64,000 nt of DNA, from NCBI RefSeq assembly GCF_000721605.1, contig NZ_JOIZ01000021.1, positions 124,001 to 188,000 of the forward strand. The letters are read 5' to 3'. The notes beneath the pieces are model-generated. The model was not told where the DNA came from. It worked only from the letters and a program-made list of their open reading frames with translations, and ran no database searches. This DNA is from Streptomyces sp. NRRL S-37 (GTDB lineage Bacteria > Actinomycetota > Actinomycetes > Streptomycetales > Streptomycetaceae). Below, piece after piece: positions 55,141-63,070 of this stretch. Within the stretch, counting starts at the first letter, position 1, and every line of letters starts with the position of its first letter. Made by a program: the position numbers and the translations under genes.

Positions 55141-55899
55141 CTAGATCGTCAGCGACAGCAGTACCGGGGCCGCGTTCCGGTTGAGGGTCTCGGCGGCCTG
55201 GCGCAGGCGGTGGGCGTGCGCCAGGGGCAGGGACAGCGACAGGCAGCCCACCGAGGAGCCGGCCGTGATCGGGACGGCCGCGCAGACCGTGCCGACCGCG
55301 TACTCCTGGAGGTCGAGGACGGGCACGGTGGGCGGCTGCGCCGCCAGCCGGGAGAGCAGCAGCGTGTCACTGGTGATGGTGCGCGAGGTGAGCCGGGCCA
55401 TCCGGTGCCGGGCGAGGTGGTCGCGCCGGGCGTCGTGGTCGAGCTGGGTGAGCAGGCTCTTGCCCATCGCGGTGGCGTGCGCGGAGTAGCGGAAGTCCAC
55501 CCACTCGTTGACCTTCGGGGTGGTGGGGCCGTCGGCGTACTGGGTGACCTTGACCTCGCCGTCGACGTACCGGCTGAGGTAGACGGCGGCGCCCACCCGG
55601 TCGCGGAGCCGGTCCAGGGTGCGCTGGAGCTTCTCGCGCAGCGCCTCCTCGTGTCCCTCGGCGGCGCCCAGGCGGGCGAAGGCCGCTCCGGTGACGTACC
55701 CGCCGTCGGCGGTCTGCCCGACGTAGGCCTCGCGGCGCAGCATCCGCAGGAGCGTGGTCAGCCGCTCCGTGCCGAGACCGGTCTCGCGGGCGATGTCGGT
55801 GTCGGTGACTCCTGTGGTGTGCCGCGCCACCGCCTCCAGGACGCGCAGCGCGTCCTGGACCGAGTGGTACGACGCGGTCGGCTCGTGCCTCAGCGCCAC
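55141..55899 (-). CDS. IclR family transcriptional regulator
   Basis: The 252-residue protein has the IclR winged helix (SVQDALRVLEAVARHTTGVTDTDIARETGLGTERLTTLLRMLRREAYV) and an effector domain (FRYSAHATAMGKSLLTQL, VCAAVPITAGSSVGCLSLSLPL) that binds a small carbon compound. It follows the ABC importer operon on the same strand and is its likely regulator, possibly through the 22-bp palindrome at 56025-56046. AGGGGGA precedes the GTG at 55899; the longer upstream frame lacks a ribosome site. Confidence 0.9.
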   Translation of the reverse strand: MALRHEPTASYHSVQDALRVLEAVARHTTGVTDTDIARETGLGTERLTTLLRMLRREAYVGQTADGGYVTGAAFARLGAAEGHEEALREKLQRTLDRLRDRVGAAVYLSRYVDGEVKVTQYADGPTTPKVNEWVDFRYSAHATAMGKSLLTQLDHDARRDHLARHRMARLTSRTITSDTLLLSRLAAQPPTVPVLDLQEYAVGTVCAAVPITAGSSVGCLSLSLPLAHAHRLRQAAETLNRNAAPVLLSLTI

Positions 55900-56024
55900 G
55901 GTTTCCCCCTGCGCTCGCGTATGGGGCCGTAATCCGGTCAGCGAATCCCCTCCACGATAGCCGCCGAACGGCCTCGCGGAAGCGGGTGTTGACAAGACGG
56001 CGGCCCCCTCATCTGCGGCGCCGA

Positions 56025-56046
56025 CCCCCTGGCATATGCCAGGGGG
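56025..56046. promoter_or_regulatory. 22-bp perfect palindrome upstream of the IclR gene
   Basis: The arms CCCCCTGGCAT and ATGCCAGGGGG are exact complements with no spacer, centred on CATATG. It lies between the end of the ABC operon (56095) and the IclR start (55899). It could be an operator for IclR autoregulation or a terminator; the AT-rich centre is more like a protein site. Confidence 0.65.
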
Positions 56047-56094
56047 ATGACCCAGGGCGTGGACCTCGGGAGTTGCCCCGCTCACGGTCCGTCA

Positions 56095-56886
56095 TCACAG
56101 CACCGCGCTGAGGAATTCCCGTGTCCGGTCGTGCTCCGGCTCGCTGAAGATCTTCTCCGGCGCGCCCTGCTCGATGATCCGGCCCTGGTCGAACATCAGC
56201 ACCTGGTCGGAGATGTCCCGGGCGAAGTTCATCTCGTGGGTCACACAGAGCATGGTGATGTCGGTGGAGCGGGCGATGTCCCGCAGCACGTCCAGGACGC
56301 CCGCGACCAGCTCCGGGTCGAGCGCCGAGGTCACCTCGTCCAGCAGCAGCACCTGCGGCCGCATCGCCAGCGCCCGCGCGATCGCCACCCGCTGCTGCTG
56401 ACCGCCGGAGAGCTGCGCGGGGTGCTTGTCGAGGTGGTCGGTCAGCCCGACCATCTCCAGCAGCTCCCGTGCCCGCTCCTCGGCCGCGTCCTTGGACATG
56501 CCGAGCACGGTGACCGGGGCCTCGGTGATGTTCCGCAGCACCGTCATGTTCGGGAACAGGTTGAACTGCTGGAACACCATCCCGATCTTCTTGCGGACCT
56601 CGCGGACCTGCTTCTCCGGCGCCGGGAAGAGCCGCTCCCCGTCGACGGTGACCGTGCCCTCGTCGGGCTTCAGCAGCGTCATCAGCAGCCGCAGGATCGT
56701 GGTCTTGCCCGAACCGGACGGGCCGATCAGCGTGACGTGCTTGCCGGCGTCCACGGAGAAGTCCAGGTGGTCCAGGACCGTGTGGTCCCCGAACCGCTTG
56801 GTGACCTGCTCCAGCCGGATCAGCTCGCCGCTGCCCGCCGTGCTCTGCGGCTTCTTGGCGAACGGGGTGTGGGTGTCAGTGGACAA
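56095..56886 (-). CDS. ehuA: polar amino acid/ectoine ABC transporter, ATP-binding protein (EhuA-like)
   Basis: The 263-residue ATPase has Walker A GPSGSGKTT, Q-loop VFQQFNLFPNMTVLRN, signature LSGGQQQRVAIARAL, Walker B VLLLDEVTSALDPE and the H-loop CVTHEMNFARDISD, typical of the polar amino acid uptake family. It energises the importer formed with the two permeases and binding protein upstream. The TTG at 56886 has GGAG 7 nt upstream and overlaps the permease end; an ATG at 56913 is the alternative. Confidence 0.92.
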   Translation of the reverse strand: MSTDTHTPFAKKPQSTAGSGELIRLEQVTKRFGDHTVLDHLDFSVDAGKHVTLIGPSGSGKTTILRLLMTLLKPDEGTVTVDGERLFPAPEKQVREVRKKIGMVFQQFNLFPNMTVLRNITEAPVTVLGMSKDAAEERARELLEMVGLTDHLDKHPAQLSGGQQQRVAIARALAMRPQVLLLDEVTSALDPELVAGVLDVLRDIARSTDITMLCVTHEMNFARDISDQVLMFDQGRIIEQGAPEKIFSEPEHDRTREFLSAVL

Positions 56887-57526
56887 GGCGTCGCTCCAGG
56901 GCTCGCAGGGCAAGGGAGGCCAGGTAGGAGATGACGATGAAGGCGAAGCCGATCACCGTCAGCGGCTCGGTGAACTGGAAGTTCTGCTGCGAGAACAGCC
57001 GCGCCTCACCGAGCATCTCCAGCACGGTGATGGCCATCAGCAGCGGCGTGTCCTTCAGCATCGAGATGACGTAGTTGCCGAGCGCGGGCACCACCCGGCG
57101 CACGGCCTGCGGCAGGATCACCGCGGTCCACGTCCGGCGCAGCGGCAGGTTCAGCGCCGTCGCCGCCTCCCACTGGCCCACCGGCACGGCCTCGATGCCC
57201 GCGCGGTAGACCTGCATCGTGTACGTCGAGTAGTGCAGCCCGATGGCGAAGACACCGGTGGTCAGCGCCGAGAAGGTCATGCCCCACTCGGGCAGCACGT
57301 AGAACAGGAAGAAGAGCTGCACCAGCAGCGGGGTGTTGCGGACGAACTCCGTCACCGCCCCGACCGGCCAGGTCACCCAGCGCGTCGGCACCCGCATCAG
57401 CAGCGCCCACACCAGGCCCAGCGCGAACGAGATCAGCGAGCCCAGGACCAGGATCTGCAGGGTGACCAGCAGACCGTCCCAGAAGTGCGGCATGAAGTCG
57501 GAGACCGCGCTCCAGTCCCACGTCAC
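56876..57526 (-). CDS. ehuD: amino acid/ectoine ABC transporter permease (EhuD-like)
   Basis: The 216-residue permease is of the HisMQ type, with five TM segments and the EAA-like loop EAATALNLPLRRTWTAVILPQAVRRVVPALGNYVI contacting the ATPase. It forms a heterodimer with the other permease. Its GTG start overlaps the stop of the upstream permease by 4 nt and its end overlaps the ATPase gene. Confidence 0.9.
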   Translation of the reverse strand: MTWDWSAVSDFMPHFWDGLLVTLQILVLGSLISFALGLVWALLMRVPTRWVTWPVGAVTEFVRNTPLLVQLFFLFYVLPEWGMTFSALTTGVFAIGLHYSTYTMQVYRAGIEAVPVGQWEAATALNLPLRRTWTAVILPQAVRRVVPALGNYVISMLKDTPLLMAITVLEMLGEARLFSQQNFQFTEPLTVIGFAFIVISYLASLALRALERRLVH

Positions 57527-58224
57527 GAGACACCACTTCCCTCGGGCACGCGCACGGCGGCGGTCTTCCTCTGCGGCGTCCTGCCGACTCCCGCCTTCAG
57601 CTTCTTCTCCAGACCGCGCATCAGGCGGGTCAGCAGGAAGGCGATCACGAAGTAGATCAGCAGGACGTACGTGTAGATCTCCGCGCTCTCCTGCAGCGCC
57701 AGCCGCACCAGGTTGGCGCTGAACGCCAGGTCGCCCATGCCCATGATCGACACCAGGGCGGTGCCCTTGAGCAGCTCGATCAGCAGGTTGGAGAAGGGCG
57801 GGATCATCTCCGGCACCGCCTGCGGCAGCAGGATCAGTTTCATCCGCTGCCAGGGCGTGAAGCTGAGCGCGATACCGCCCTCACGCTGGGCCGGGTCGAC
57901 CGCGGCGAGCGCGCCGCGCACGATCTCCGAGCCGTACGCCCCGTAGGTCAGGCCGAGTGCCAGCGTGCCCGCCCACAGCGGCACGAGCTGCCAGCCGAAG
58001 GCCGGGGGCAGCACGAAGAACACCCAGAAGATCATCACCAGTGCCGAGGTCCCGCGGAACACCTCGGTGTAGAAGCCGGCGAGGAAGCGGACGATCCACA
58101 GCCGGTGGGTGCGCGCGACGCCCACGACGAAGGAGACCGCCGTCGCCAGCAGCGCGCTGAGCACCAGCAGTTGGACGGTGACCCAGACACCGTCGAGTAC
58201 GCGTTCCCAGAGACCCGATGTCAT
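57523..58224 (-). CDS. ehuC: amino acid/ectoine ABC transporter permease (EhuC-like)
   Basis: The 233-residue permease is also of the HisMQ type, with an EAA loop REGGIALSFTPWQRMKLILLPQAVPEMIPPFSNLLIELLKGTAL and five TM segments, plus a basic C-terminal tail. It overlaps the binding-protein gene upstream by 4 nt (ATGA), so the operon is tightly coupled. Confidence 0.9.
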   Translation of the reverse strand: MTSGLWERVLDGVWVTVQLLVLSALLATAVSFVVGVARTHRLWIVRFLAGFYTEVFRGTSALVMIFWVFFVLPPAFGWQLVPLWAGTLALGLTYGAYGSEIVRGALAAVDPAQREGGIALSFTPWQRMKLILLPQAVPEMIPPFSNLLIELLKGTALVSIMGMGDLAFSANLVRLALQESAEIYTYVLLIYFVIAFLLTRLMRGLEKKLKAGVGRTPQRKTAAVRVPEGSGVS

Positions 58225-59135
58225 CCGCCGCAGAGCTCCTTCGCGGTCATGTCCGTCATCTCGTCCTCGGTGAAACCGAAGGGCTTGAGGATCCGGAGGA
58301 GCTCGCCGCTGTTCTTCAGCTTGCGCAGTTCGGCGTTGAAGGCGTCCCGCAGGCCGGTCTCGTTCGGCCGGAAGGCGAAGCCGCCGCCGTCGACGTGCGG
58401 CTTCCCGCCGACGACCGGCTTGAAGGGCTCCGTCACCTCGGCCTTGGCCGACTTCTTCACCACTTCGCGGGTGGTGAGGGCGGTCCCGGCGAAGACGTCG
58501 GCGCGTCCGGCCTCGACGGCGTTCAGGCCGGCGACCTGATCGGGGACGATCAGGATGTCGCTCTCCTCGTACCCGGCCTCGACGGCGTACGCGATCTCCG
58601 CGTACCCGGTGCCGGTGGCGAACTTCGCCTTCTTCTTGACGACGTCCCGGTAGTCGTGCAGGCCCTTCGGGTTGCCCTTGCGCACGATGAACGAGTCGAG
58701 CATCTGGTAGTCGGGGTCGGAGAAGATGACCTGCTGACAGCGGTCGGGGTTGATGTACATCCCGGCGGCCACGACGTCGAACTGCTGCGAGTTCAGCCCG
58801 GGTATGAGCGAGCCGAACTCGGTGGGGACGGGCTGCACCCGGTCCACGCCCAGCCGTTGGAAAATGACCTTGGCCAGCTCCGGCGCCTCACCGGTCAGAT
58901 CACCGTTCTTGTCGATGTAACCGAACGGGATCTCGCCGGCGATGCCCAGCCGGACGACGCCCGCCGCCTTGAGCCGGTCGAGCAGGTCACCGCCGCCCGT
59001 GGCCGCCGCCGTGGGCACGCGGGAACAGCCCGCGGCACCCAGCGCGCCGAGCGCCGCGACCCCCGCGAGCAGCGACCGGCGTGAGGGCCCGGAGGCATCC
59101 CGGAATCGTCTCAGTGGTTGCAGTGGTGGAGCCAT
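58221..59135 (-). CDS. ehuB: substrate-binding lipoprotein of ABC transporter (EhuB-like)
   Basis: The 304-residue protein has a twin-arginine motif SRRSLLAG, a lipobox GAAGC near residue 37, and a family 3 solute-binding fold: VVRLGIAGEIPFGYIDKNGDLTGEAPELAKVIFQRLG, FDVVAAGMYINPDRCQQVIFSDPDYQ, ATGTGYAEIAYAVEAG. The sequence and gene order (B-C-D-A) resemble the ectoine/hydroxyectoine importer EhuABCD, but no ectoine degradation genes (eutB-E) are adjacent, so the ligand is uncertain. It is divergent from DUF3830. Confidence 0.85.
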   Translation of the reverse strand: MAPPLQPLRRFRDASGPSRRSLLAGVAALGALGAAGCSRVPTAAATGGGDLLDRLKAAGVVRLGIAGEIPFGYIDKNGDLTGEAPELAKVIFQRLGVDRVQPVPTEFGSLIPGLNSQQFDVVAAGMYINPDRCQQVIFSDPDYQMLDSFIVRKGNPKGLHDYRDVVKKKAKFATGTGYAEIAYAVEAGYEESDILIVPDQVAGLNAVEAGRADVFAGTALTTREVVKKSAKAEVTEPFKPVVGGKPHVDGGGFAFRPNETGLRDAFNAELRKLKNSGELLRILKPFGFTEDEMTDMTAKELCGG

Positions 59136-59232
59136 GGCGGCGCCGCTACCCGAAGCGATGCGAGTTATTCCGGCCAATTTCGGCCCCGTTCGGCGGTCGG
59201 GCGGTGTTGACCGGCGCGGGACGATGGGGGGC

Positions 59233-59730
59233 ATGGCAGACCGATATCTCGAGATCTCCCTGGTCAAGCGTGGAATCAGCTGCACGGCCCGACTGCTCGA
59301 CGAGCGGGCGCCGATCACCTGCGAAGCCGTCTGGAAATCTCTCCCGCTGTCCGGCGACGTCTACCACGCCAAGTACGCACGCAACGAGATCTACGCCCTC
59401 TTCCCGCCCTTCGCGGACACGGAACCGCCCCTGGAGAACCCGACGGTCACCCCCATTCCGGGCGACCTGTGCTACTTCTCCTTCGCGGGCGCCGAGTTGG
59501 GCACGCGGTCCTACGGCTACGACCGCGAGGTCCGCCCCGGTACGACGGTCGTGGACCTGGCCCTGTTCTACGAGCGCAACAACCTCCTCCTCAACGGCGA
59601 CGTGGGCTGGGTCCCCGGCACCGTCTGGGGCCAGGTGGTGGAGGGCCTGCCCCCCATGGCCGACGCCTGCAACAACCTGTGGCGCACAGGCGCAGCAGAA
59701 GAAACCCTCAGCTTCCGCAGGGCACCGTAG
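59233..59730 (+). CDS. DUF3830 (cyclophilin-like fold) protein
   Basis: The 165-residue protein reads YLEISLVKRGISCTARLLDERAPITCEAVWKSLPLSGDVYHAKYARNEIYALFPPF, GDLCYFSFAG and ALFYERNNLLLNGDVGWVPGTVWGQVVEGL, the pattern of DUF3830, a cyclophilin-like barrel found beside amidase and racemase genes in amino-acid or amide catabolism. It is divergent from the ABC operon and convergent with the amidase. The ATG at 59233 follows GATGGGGGGC. Confidence 0.82.
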   Translation: MADRYLEISLVKRGISCTARLLDERAPITCEAVWKSLPLSGDVYHAKYARNEIYALFPPFADTEPPLENPTVTPIPGDLCYFSFAGAELGTRSYGYDREVRPGTTVVDLALFYERNNLLLNGDVGWVPGTVWGQVVEGLPPMADACNNLWRTGAAEETLSFRRAP

Positions 59731-59749
59731 CCACCCGGCTACGAGCACT

Positions 59750-59797
59750 CGCACCGCCCCAGCTGCGGGCAGCCGCACCGCCCCAGCTGCGGGCAGT
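59750..59797. repeat. 24-bp tandem duplication between convergent genes
   Basis: CGCACCGCCCCAGCTGCGGG plus CAGC/CAGT occurs at 59750-59773 and 59774-59797 with only the last base changed. Each unit contains the near-palindrome GCCCCAGCTGCGGGC, so the pair could act as a double terminator. Confidence 0.8.
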
Positions 59798-59815
59798 CGT
59801 GCCTCCCCCAGTGCC

Positions 59816-61234
59816 TCAAGGGCCTGGGAGGTACCCCCAGGGCGGCACGGGTGGGCGATGGGGGTCCCCCCGCTCGGCGTGCGCACCCCGCAGCACCAGA
59901 TCGTCCCGGTGCCGGGCGGCCACCAGTTGCAGCCCGACGGGCAGCCCGTCGGCGTCGGTGCCGACGGGCACCGTCGCGGCGGGCTGCTGGGTCATGTTGA
60001 ACGGATACGTGAACGGCGTCCACCCCGTCCACCGGCGCCAGCCACCCTCCTTCGGCACCTCCACCCCCGCCTCGAACGCCGTGACCGGCACGGTCGGGGT
60101 GACCAGCAGGTCGTAGCGGTCGTGGAAGCGCCCCATCCGCCGCCCCAGGGCCATCCGGACATCCACCGCGGCCAGATACTCCAGCGCCGAGTACCGCGCC
60201 CCGGCACCGCGGATCTCCCGCAGCCCCGGATCGAGCACCTCCCGCTGCTCCCGCGTGAGGTGCTGGGTCACCCGTGCCGCACCGGCGAACCACAGGGTGT
60301 GGAAGGCCTCCACCGGGTCGGTGAGATCGGGGTCGGTCTCCTCGACGTACGCGCCGAGCCCGGCCAGCCGCTCCACCGCCCGCCGCACCGCCGCCGCGAC
60401 CTCGGGCCGCACCCGCACCTGACCGCCCAGCGACGGCGAGTACGCCACCCGCAGCCCGCGCACCCCGCCCGCGAGCCCCTCCCGGAACGAGCCGGAGGCC
60501 GGCGCGAGCGCCGACCAGTCACGGGAGTCCGGGCCGCCGATCACATCCATCAGCAGCGCCGCGTCCGCCGCGTCCCGGGTCATCGGACCGACGTGCGCCA
60601 GCGTGCCGAACGCGCTCGCCGGATACAGCGGCACCCTCCCGTACGTCGGCTTCAGCCCGAAGATCCCGCAGAACGCGGCCGGGATACGGACACTGCCCCC
60701 GCCGTCCGTGCCCAGCGCGAGGGGTCCCGCGCCCAGCGCCACGGCCGCCGCCGCGCCCCCGCTGGACCCGCCCGCCGTGCGCGTCGGGTCGTGCGGGTTG
60801 CGCGTGACGCCGCTCAGCGGAGAGTCCGTCACGCCCTTCCAGCCGAACTCGGGGGTCGTCGTCTTGCCCAGGAACACCGCGCCGTGCCCGCGCAGCCGGG
60901 CCACCGAGGGCGCGTCCTCGTCCCAGCGGCCCGCCGCCGGGGCGATGGTCAGCGAACCCTTCAGGGTCGGGGCGCCGCGCAGCAGCAGGATGTCCTTCAC
61001 CGTGACCGGCACCCCGTCCAGCAGCCCGCACGGCTCACCGCGCCGCCACCGCTCCTCCGACGCCCGTGCCCGCTCCAGCGCCTCCTCGGCGAACAGCCGG
61101 ACGAACGCGTTCACCTCCGGCTGGATCTCCTCGGCCCGCTCCAGCGCCGCCCGGACCACCTCCACCGGGCTGAACTCACCCCCGCGGTAACCGTCGAGGA
61201 GTCGTACGGCGGTCAGCTCGGTGAGCTCGGACAT
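59816..61234 (-). CDS. amidase (amidase signature family)
   Basis: The 472-residue enzyme has the Ser-cisSer-Lys triad: Lys in GVPVTVKDILLLRG, the Gly/Ser-rich RTAGGSSGGAAAAVALG and GTDGGGSVRIPAAFCGIFGLKPTYGRVP. It should hydrolyse an amide to an acid and ammonia, fitting the amide or amino-acid catabolic context. A perfect AGGAGG 5 nt before the ATG at 61234 sets the start; the frame is open far upstream but that part belongs to other genes. It is downstream of a truncated dehydrogenase on the same strand. Confidence 0.92.
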   Translation of the reverse strand: MSELTELTAVRLLDGYRGGEFSPVEVVRAALERAEEIQPEVNAFVRLFAEEALERARASEERWRRGEPCGLLDGVPVTVKDILLLRGAPTLKGSLTIAPAAGRWDEDAPSVARLRGHGAVFLGKTTTPEFGWKGVTDSPLSGVTRNPHDPTRTAGGSSGGAAAAVALGAGPLALGTDGGGSVRIPAAFCGIFGLKPTYGRVPLYPASAFGTLAHVGPMTRDAADAALLMDVIGGPDSRDWSALAPASGSFREGLAGGVRGLRVAYSPSLGGQVRVRPEVAAAVRRAVERLAGLGAYVEETDPDLTDPVEAFHTLWFAGAARVTQHLTREQREVLDPGLREIRGAGARYSALEYLAAVDVRMALGRRMGRFHDRYDLLVTPTVPVTAFEAGVEVPKEGGWRRWTGWTPFTYPFNMTQQPAATVPVGTDADGLPVGLQLVAARHRDDLVLRGAHAERGDPHRPPVPPWGYLPGP

Positions 61235-61251
61235 CCGGCCTCCTGGATACG

Positions 61252-61411
61252 TCAGTGACCCGGTACATACCCGCGCTGCTTGTCGACCACGTTCCTCAGC
61301 GGCCGGCCCGCCGCCCACAGCTCGAACAACTTCACGAACTGCTCGCCGAGTTCGTCCCGCCAGCCGGCCGTGTCCCCGCTCATGTGCGGCGACACGATCA
61401 GCCCCGGGAGC
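61252..61411 (-). pseudogene. 3' remnant of a D-2-hydroxyacid dehydrogenase gene
   Basis: The minus strand reads PGLIVSPHMSGDTAGW, then RDELGEQFVKLFELWAAGRP and LRNVVDKQRGYVPGH before the stop. This is the standard C-terminal end of NAD-dependent D-2-hydroxyacid dehydrogenases, including the catalytic His in SPHMSG. Upstream of about 61411 the similarity ends, and the DNA becomes the + strand racemase gene. About 50 of an expected 320 codons remain. The stop lies 17 nt before the amidase start, so the complete gene would have headed that operon. Confidence 0.85.
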
Positions 61412-62242
61412 CGACGCGGTGTCGGTGTCGTCGCCCCCTTCGGCTTCGCGCTGGACCGCGAGCTGTGGCGCTGGGTGCCGGACGAGGTGTCCCTGCACCT
61501 CACCCGCACGCCGTACGTGCCGGTCGAGGTGAGTCTCGACCTGGCCCGGCTGATCAGCGAGCACGAGACGCGCGGCGACGCGGTGCGCACCCTCGCCGCG
61601 GTCGCGCCCGAGGTCGTCGCCCACGCCTGTACGTCGGGCAGCTTCGTCGGCGGGATCGTCGGCGGGATCGTCGGCGAGCGCGCGATGTGCGAGGCGATGA
61701 GCCGGGCCGGCGTGGTCCCGGCCGTCACCACCTCCGGCGCGCTCCTCGAAGCCCTGGTGGAACTCGACGTACGCCGGGTCGCCCTGGTCACGCCGTACAC
61801 CGTGTCGGTCACCCGGGCGCTGGAGAGGTATGTCGCGCGGGCCGGCGTCACGGTCACCGGGTGCGCGTACATGGGGCTGACCCGGCGGATCTGGAAGGTC
61901 ACCTACCGCGAGGTGGTGGACATGGCGCGGCGGGCCGCGGTGCGCGGCCGGCTCGGCGCGGCGGACGCGCTGTTCCTCTCCTGCACCGATCTGCCGGCCT
62001 ACGACGTCATCCCGCAGCTCGAAGCCGAACTGTGCATACCGGTCATCTCGGCCAACCAGGTGACCGTGTGGGCGGCGTTGCGCCGATTGGGTACCCGGGC
62101 GGTGGGACCGTATCAGGCGCTGATCGACGCGTCGGCGCGCTCCGGGACCGTACTGCCGGGCCAGGCGTCCGGCTCCGTACTCCCGGACGCGCCCGGCGTG
62201 CCCGGCGTGCCGGAAGAGAAGCAGCAGGAAGGCTGGACATGA
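61382..62242 (+). CDS. Asp/Glu racemase-family (maleate cis-trans isomerase-like) protein, 5' end rearranged
   Basis: The 286-residue product has both family cysteines, AHACTSGSFVGG and LFLSCTDLPAYDVIPQLEAEL, and ANQVTVWAAL, typical of maleate isomerase and EutA-like enzymes. The family start would be near RRGVGVVAPFGFALDRELWRW; the ATG at 61382 in front of it (MCGDTISPGS) lies in antisense sequence of the dehydrogenase remnant and has no ribosome site. The native start was therefore probably lost in a deletion, and expression is doubtful. It is coupled (ATGA) to the next gene. Confidence 0.8.
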   Translation: MCGDTISPGSRRGVGVVAPFGFALDRELWRWVPDEVSLHLTRTPYVPVEVSLDLARLISEHETRGDAVRTLAAVAPEVVAHACTSGSFVGGIVGGIVGERAMCEAMSRAGVVPAVTTSGALLEALVELDVRRVALVTPYTVSVTRALERYVARAGVTVTGCAYMGLTRRIWKVTYREVVDMARRAAVRGRLGAADALFLSCTDLPAYDVIPQLEAELCIPVISANQVTVWAALRRLGTRAVGPYQALIDASARSGTVLPGQASGSVLPDAPGVPGVPEEKQQEGWT

Positions 62243-62970
62243 CCGCACTGGGATTCCTCTACCCGGGCCACTCCGCAGAGGACGACTATCCGCGTATCGA
62301 GCAGTTGCTGGGCAGCGACATCCGGGTGGACCTGGTGCACACCGACATCGGTGAGGACGCGCACCGGGTGGACGCGCTGCGGGAGATGGGCTCACCCGAG
62401 CGGCTGGCGGCGGGCCTGCAGCAGTTGCGCCTCTCGGGCGCCGAGGCGGTGGTGTGGGCCTGCACCAGCGGCGGTTTCGTGCACGGCTGGGAGGGCGCTC
62501 ACGAGCAGGTGCGGGGCCTCGCCCTGGCGGCGGGGATGCCGGCGTCGTCGACGTCGTTCGCCTTCACGCACGCGGTGCGGGAGGTCGGGGCGCGGCGGGT
62601 CGCCGTCGGCGCGACCTACCCGGACGACGTGGCCGTGCTCTTCGCGGACTTCCTGCGGGCCGGCGGCGTGGAGGTGACCGGGGTGCGGAGCTCCGGGATC
62701 GTCACGGCGGCGGAGGTCGGCACCTGGGGCGAGGAGGAGCTGTTCGCGCTGGCCCGCGCGGCCGACACCCCGGACGCGGACGCGCTGCTGCTGCCGGACA
62801 CGGCCCTGCACACGGTGGCGCACCTCCCCGCCCTGGAGAAGGAGCTGGGCAAGCCGGTCCTGACCGCCAACCAGGTCACGGTCTGGGAGGCCCTGAGGCT
62901 GGCGGACCGCAGGGTGAACGCCCCGGAACTGGGCGCGCTGTTCACCCGGGAGCCGATCGTCCAGGTCTGA
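62239..62970 (+). CDS. Asp/Glu racemase-family protein, second copy, one active-site Cys replaced
   Basis: The 243-residue protein is a paralogue of the preceding one. It keeps the first Cys (VVWACTSGGFVHGW) but where the second Cys is expected it has LLLPDTALHTV, i.e. Asp instead of Cys, followed by the conserved ANQVTVWEALRLA. Single-Cys members of the superfamily include arylmalonate decarboxylases, so the reaction may differ from the two-Cys isomerases. GGAAGG precedes the ATG, which overlaps the upstream stop. Confidence 0.87.
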   Translation: MTALGFLYPGHSAEDDYPRIEQLLGSDIRVDLVHTDIGEDAHRVDALREMGSPERLAAGLQQLRLSGAEAVVWACTSGGFVHGWEGAHEQVRGLALAAGMPASSTSFAFTHAVREVGARRVAVGATYPDDVAVLFADFLRAGGVEVTGVRSSGIVTAAEVGTWGEEELFALARAADTPDADALLLPDTALHTVAHLPALEKELGKPVLTANQVTVWEALRLADRRVNAPELGALFTREPIVQV

Positions 62971-63070
62971 GGGCGCTCCGGTACAACCTTGATCGACTCG
63001 CGGCGGTCTCACTCCCGTGAACCCTGTGCCGCGCCTGGGCGCGGGGTGCCGGAACCAGGGAGTGAACACC

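Noticed and set aside
58221..59135. Firm assignment of the ABC importer to ectoine
   Set aside because: Order and similarity favour Ehu, but eutB-E type degradation genes are absent here, so the substrate is left open.
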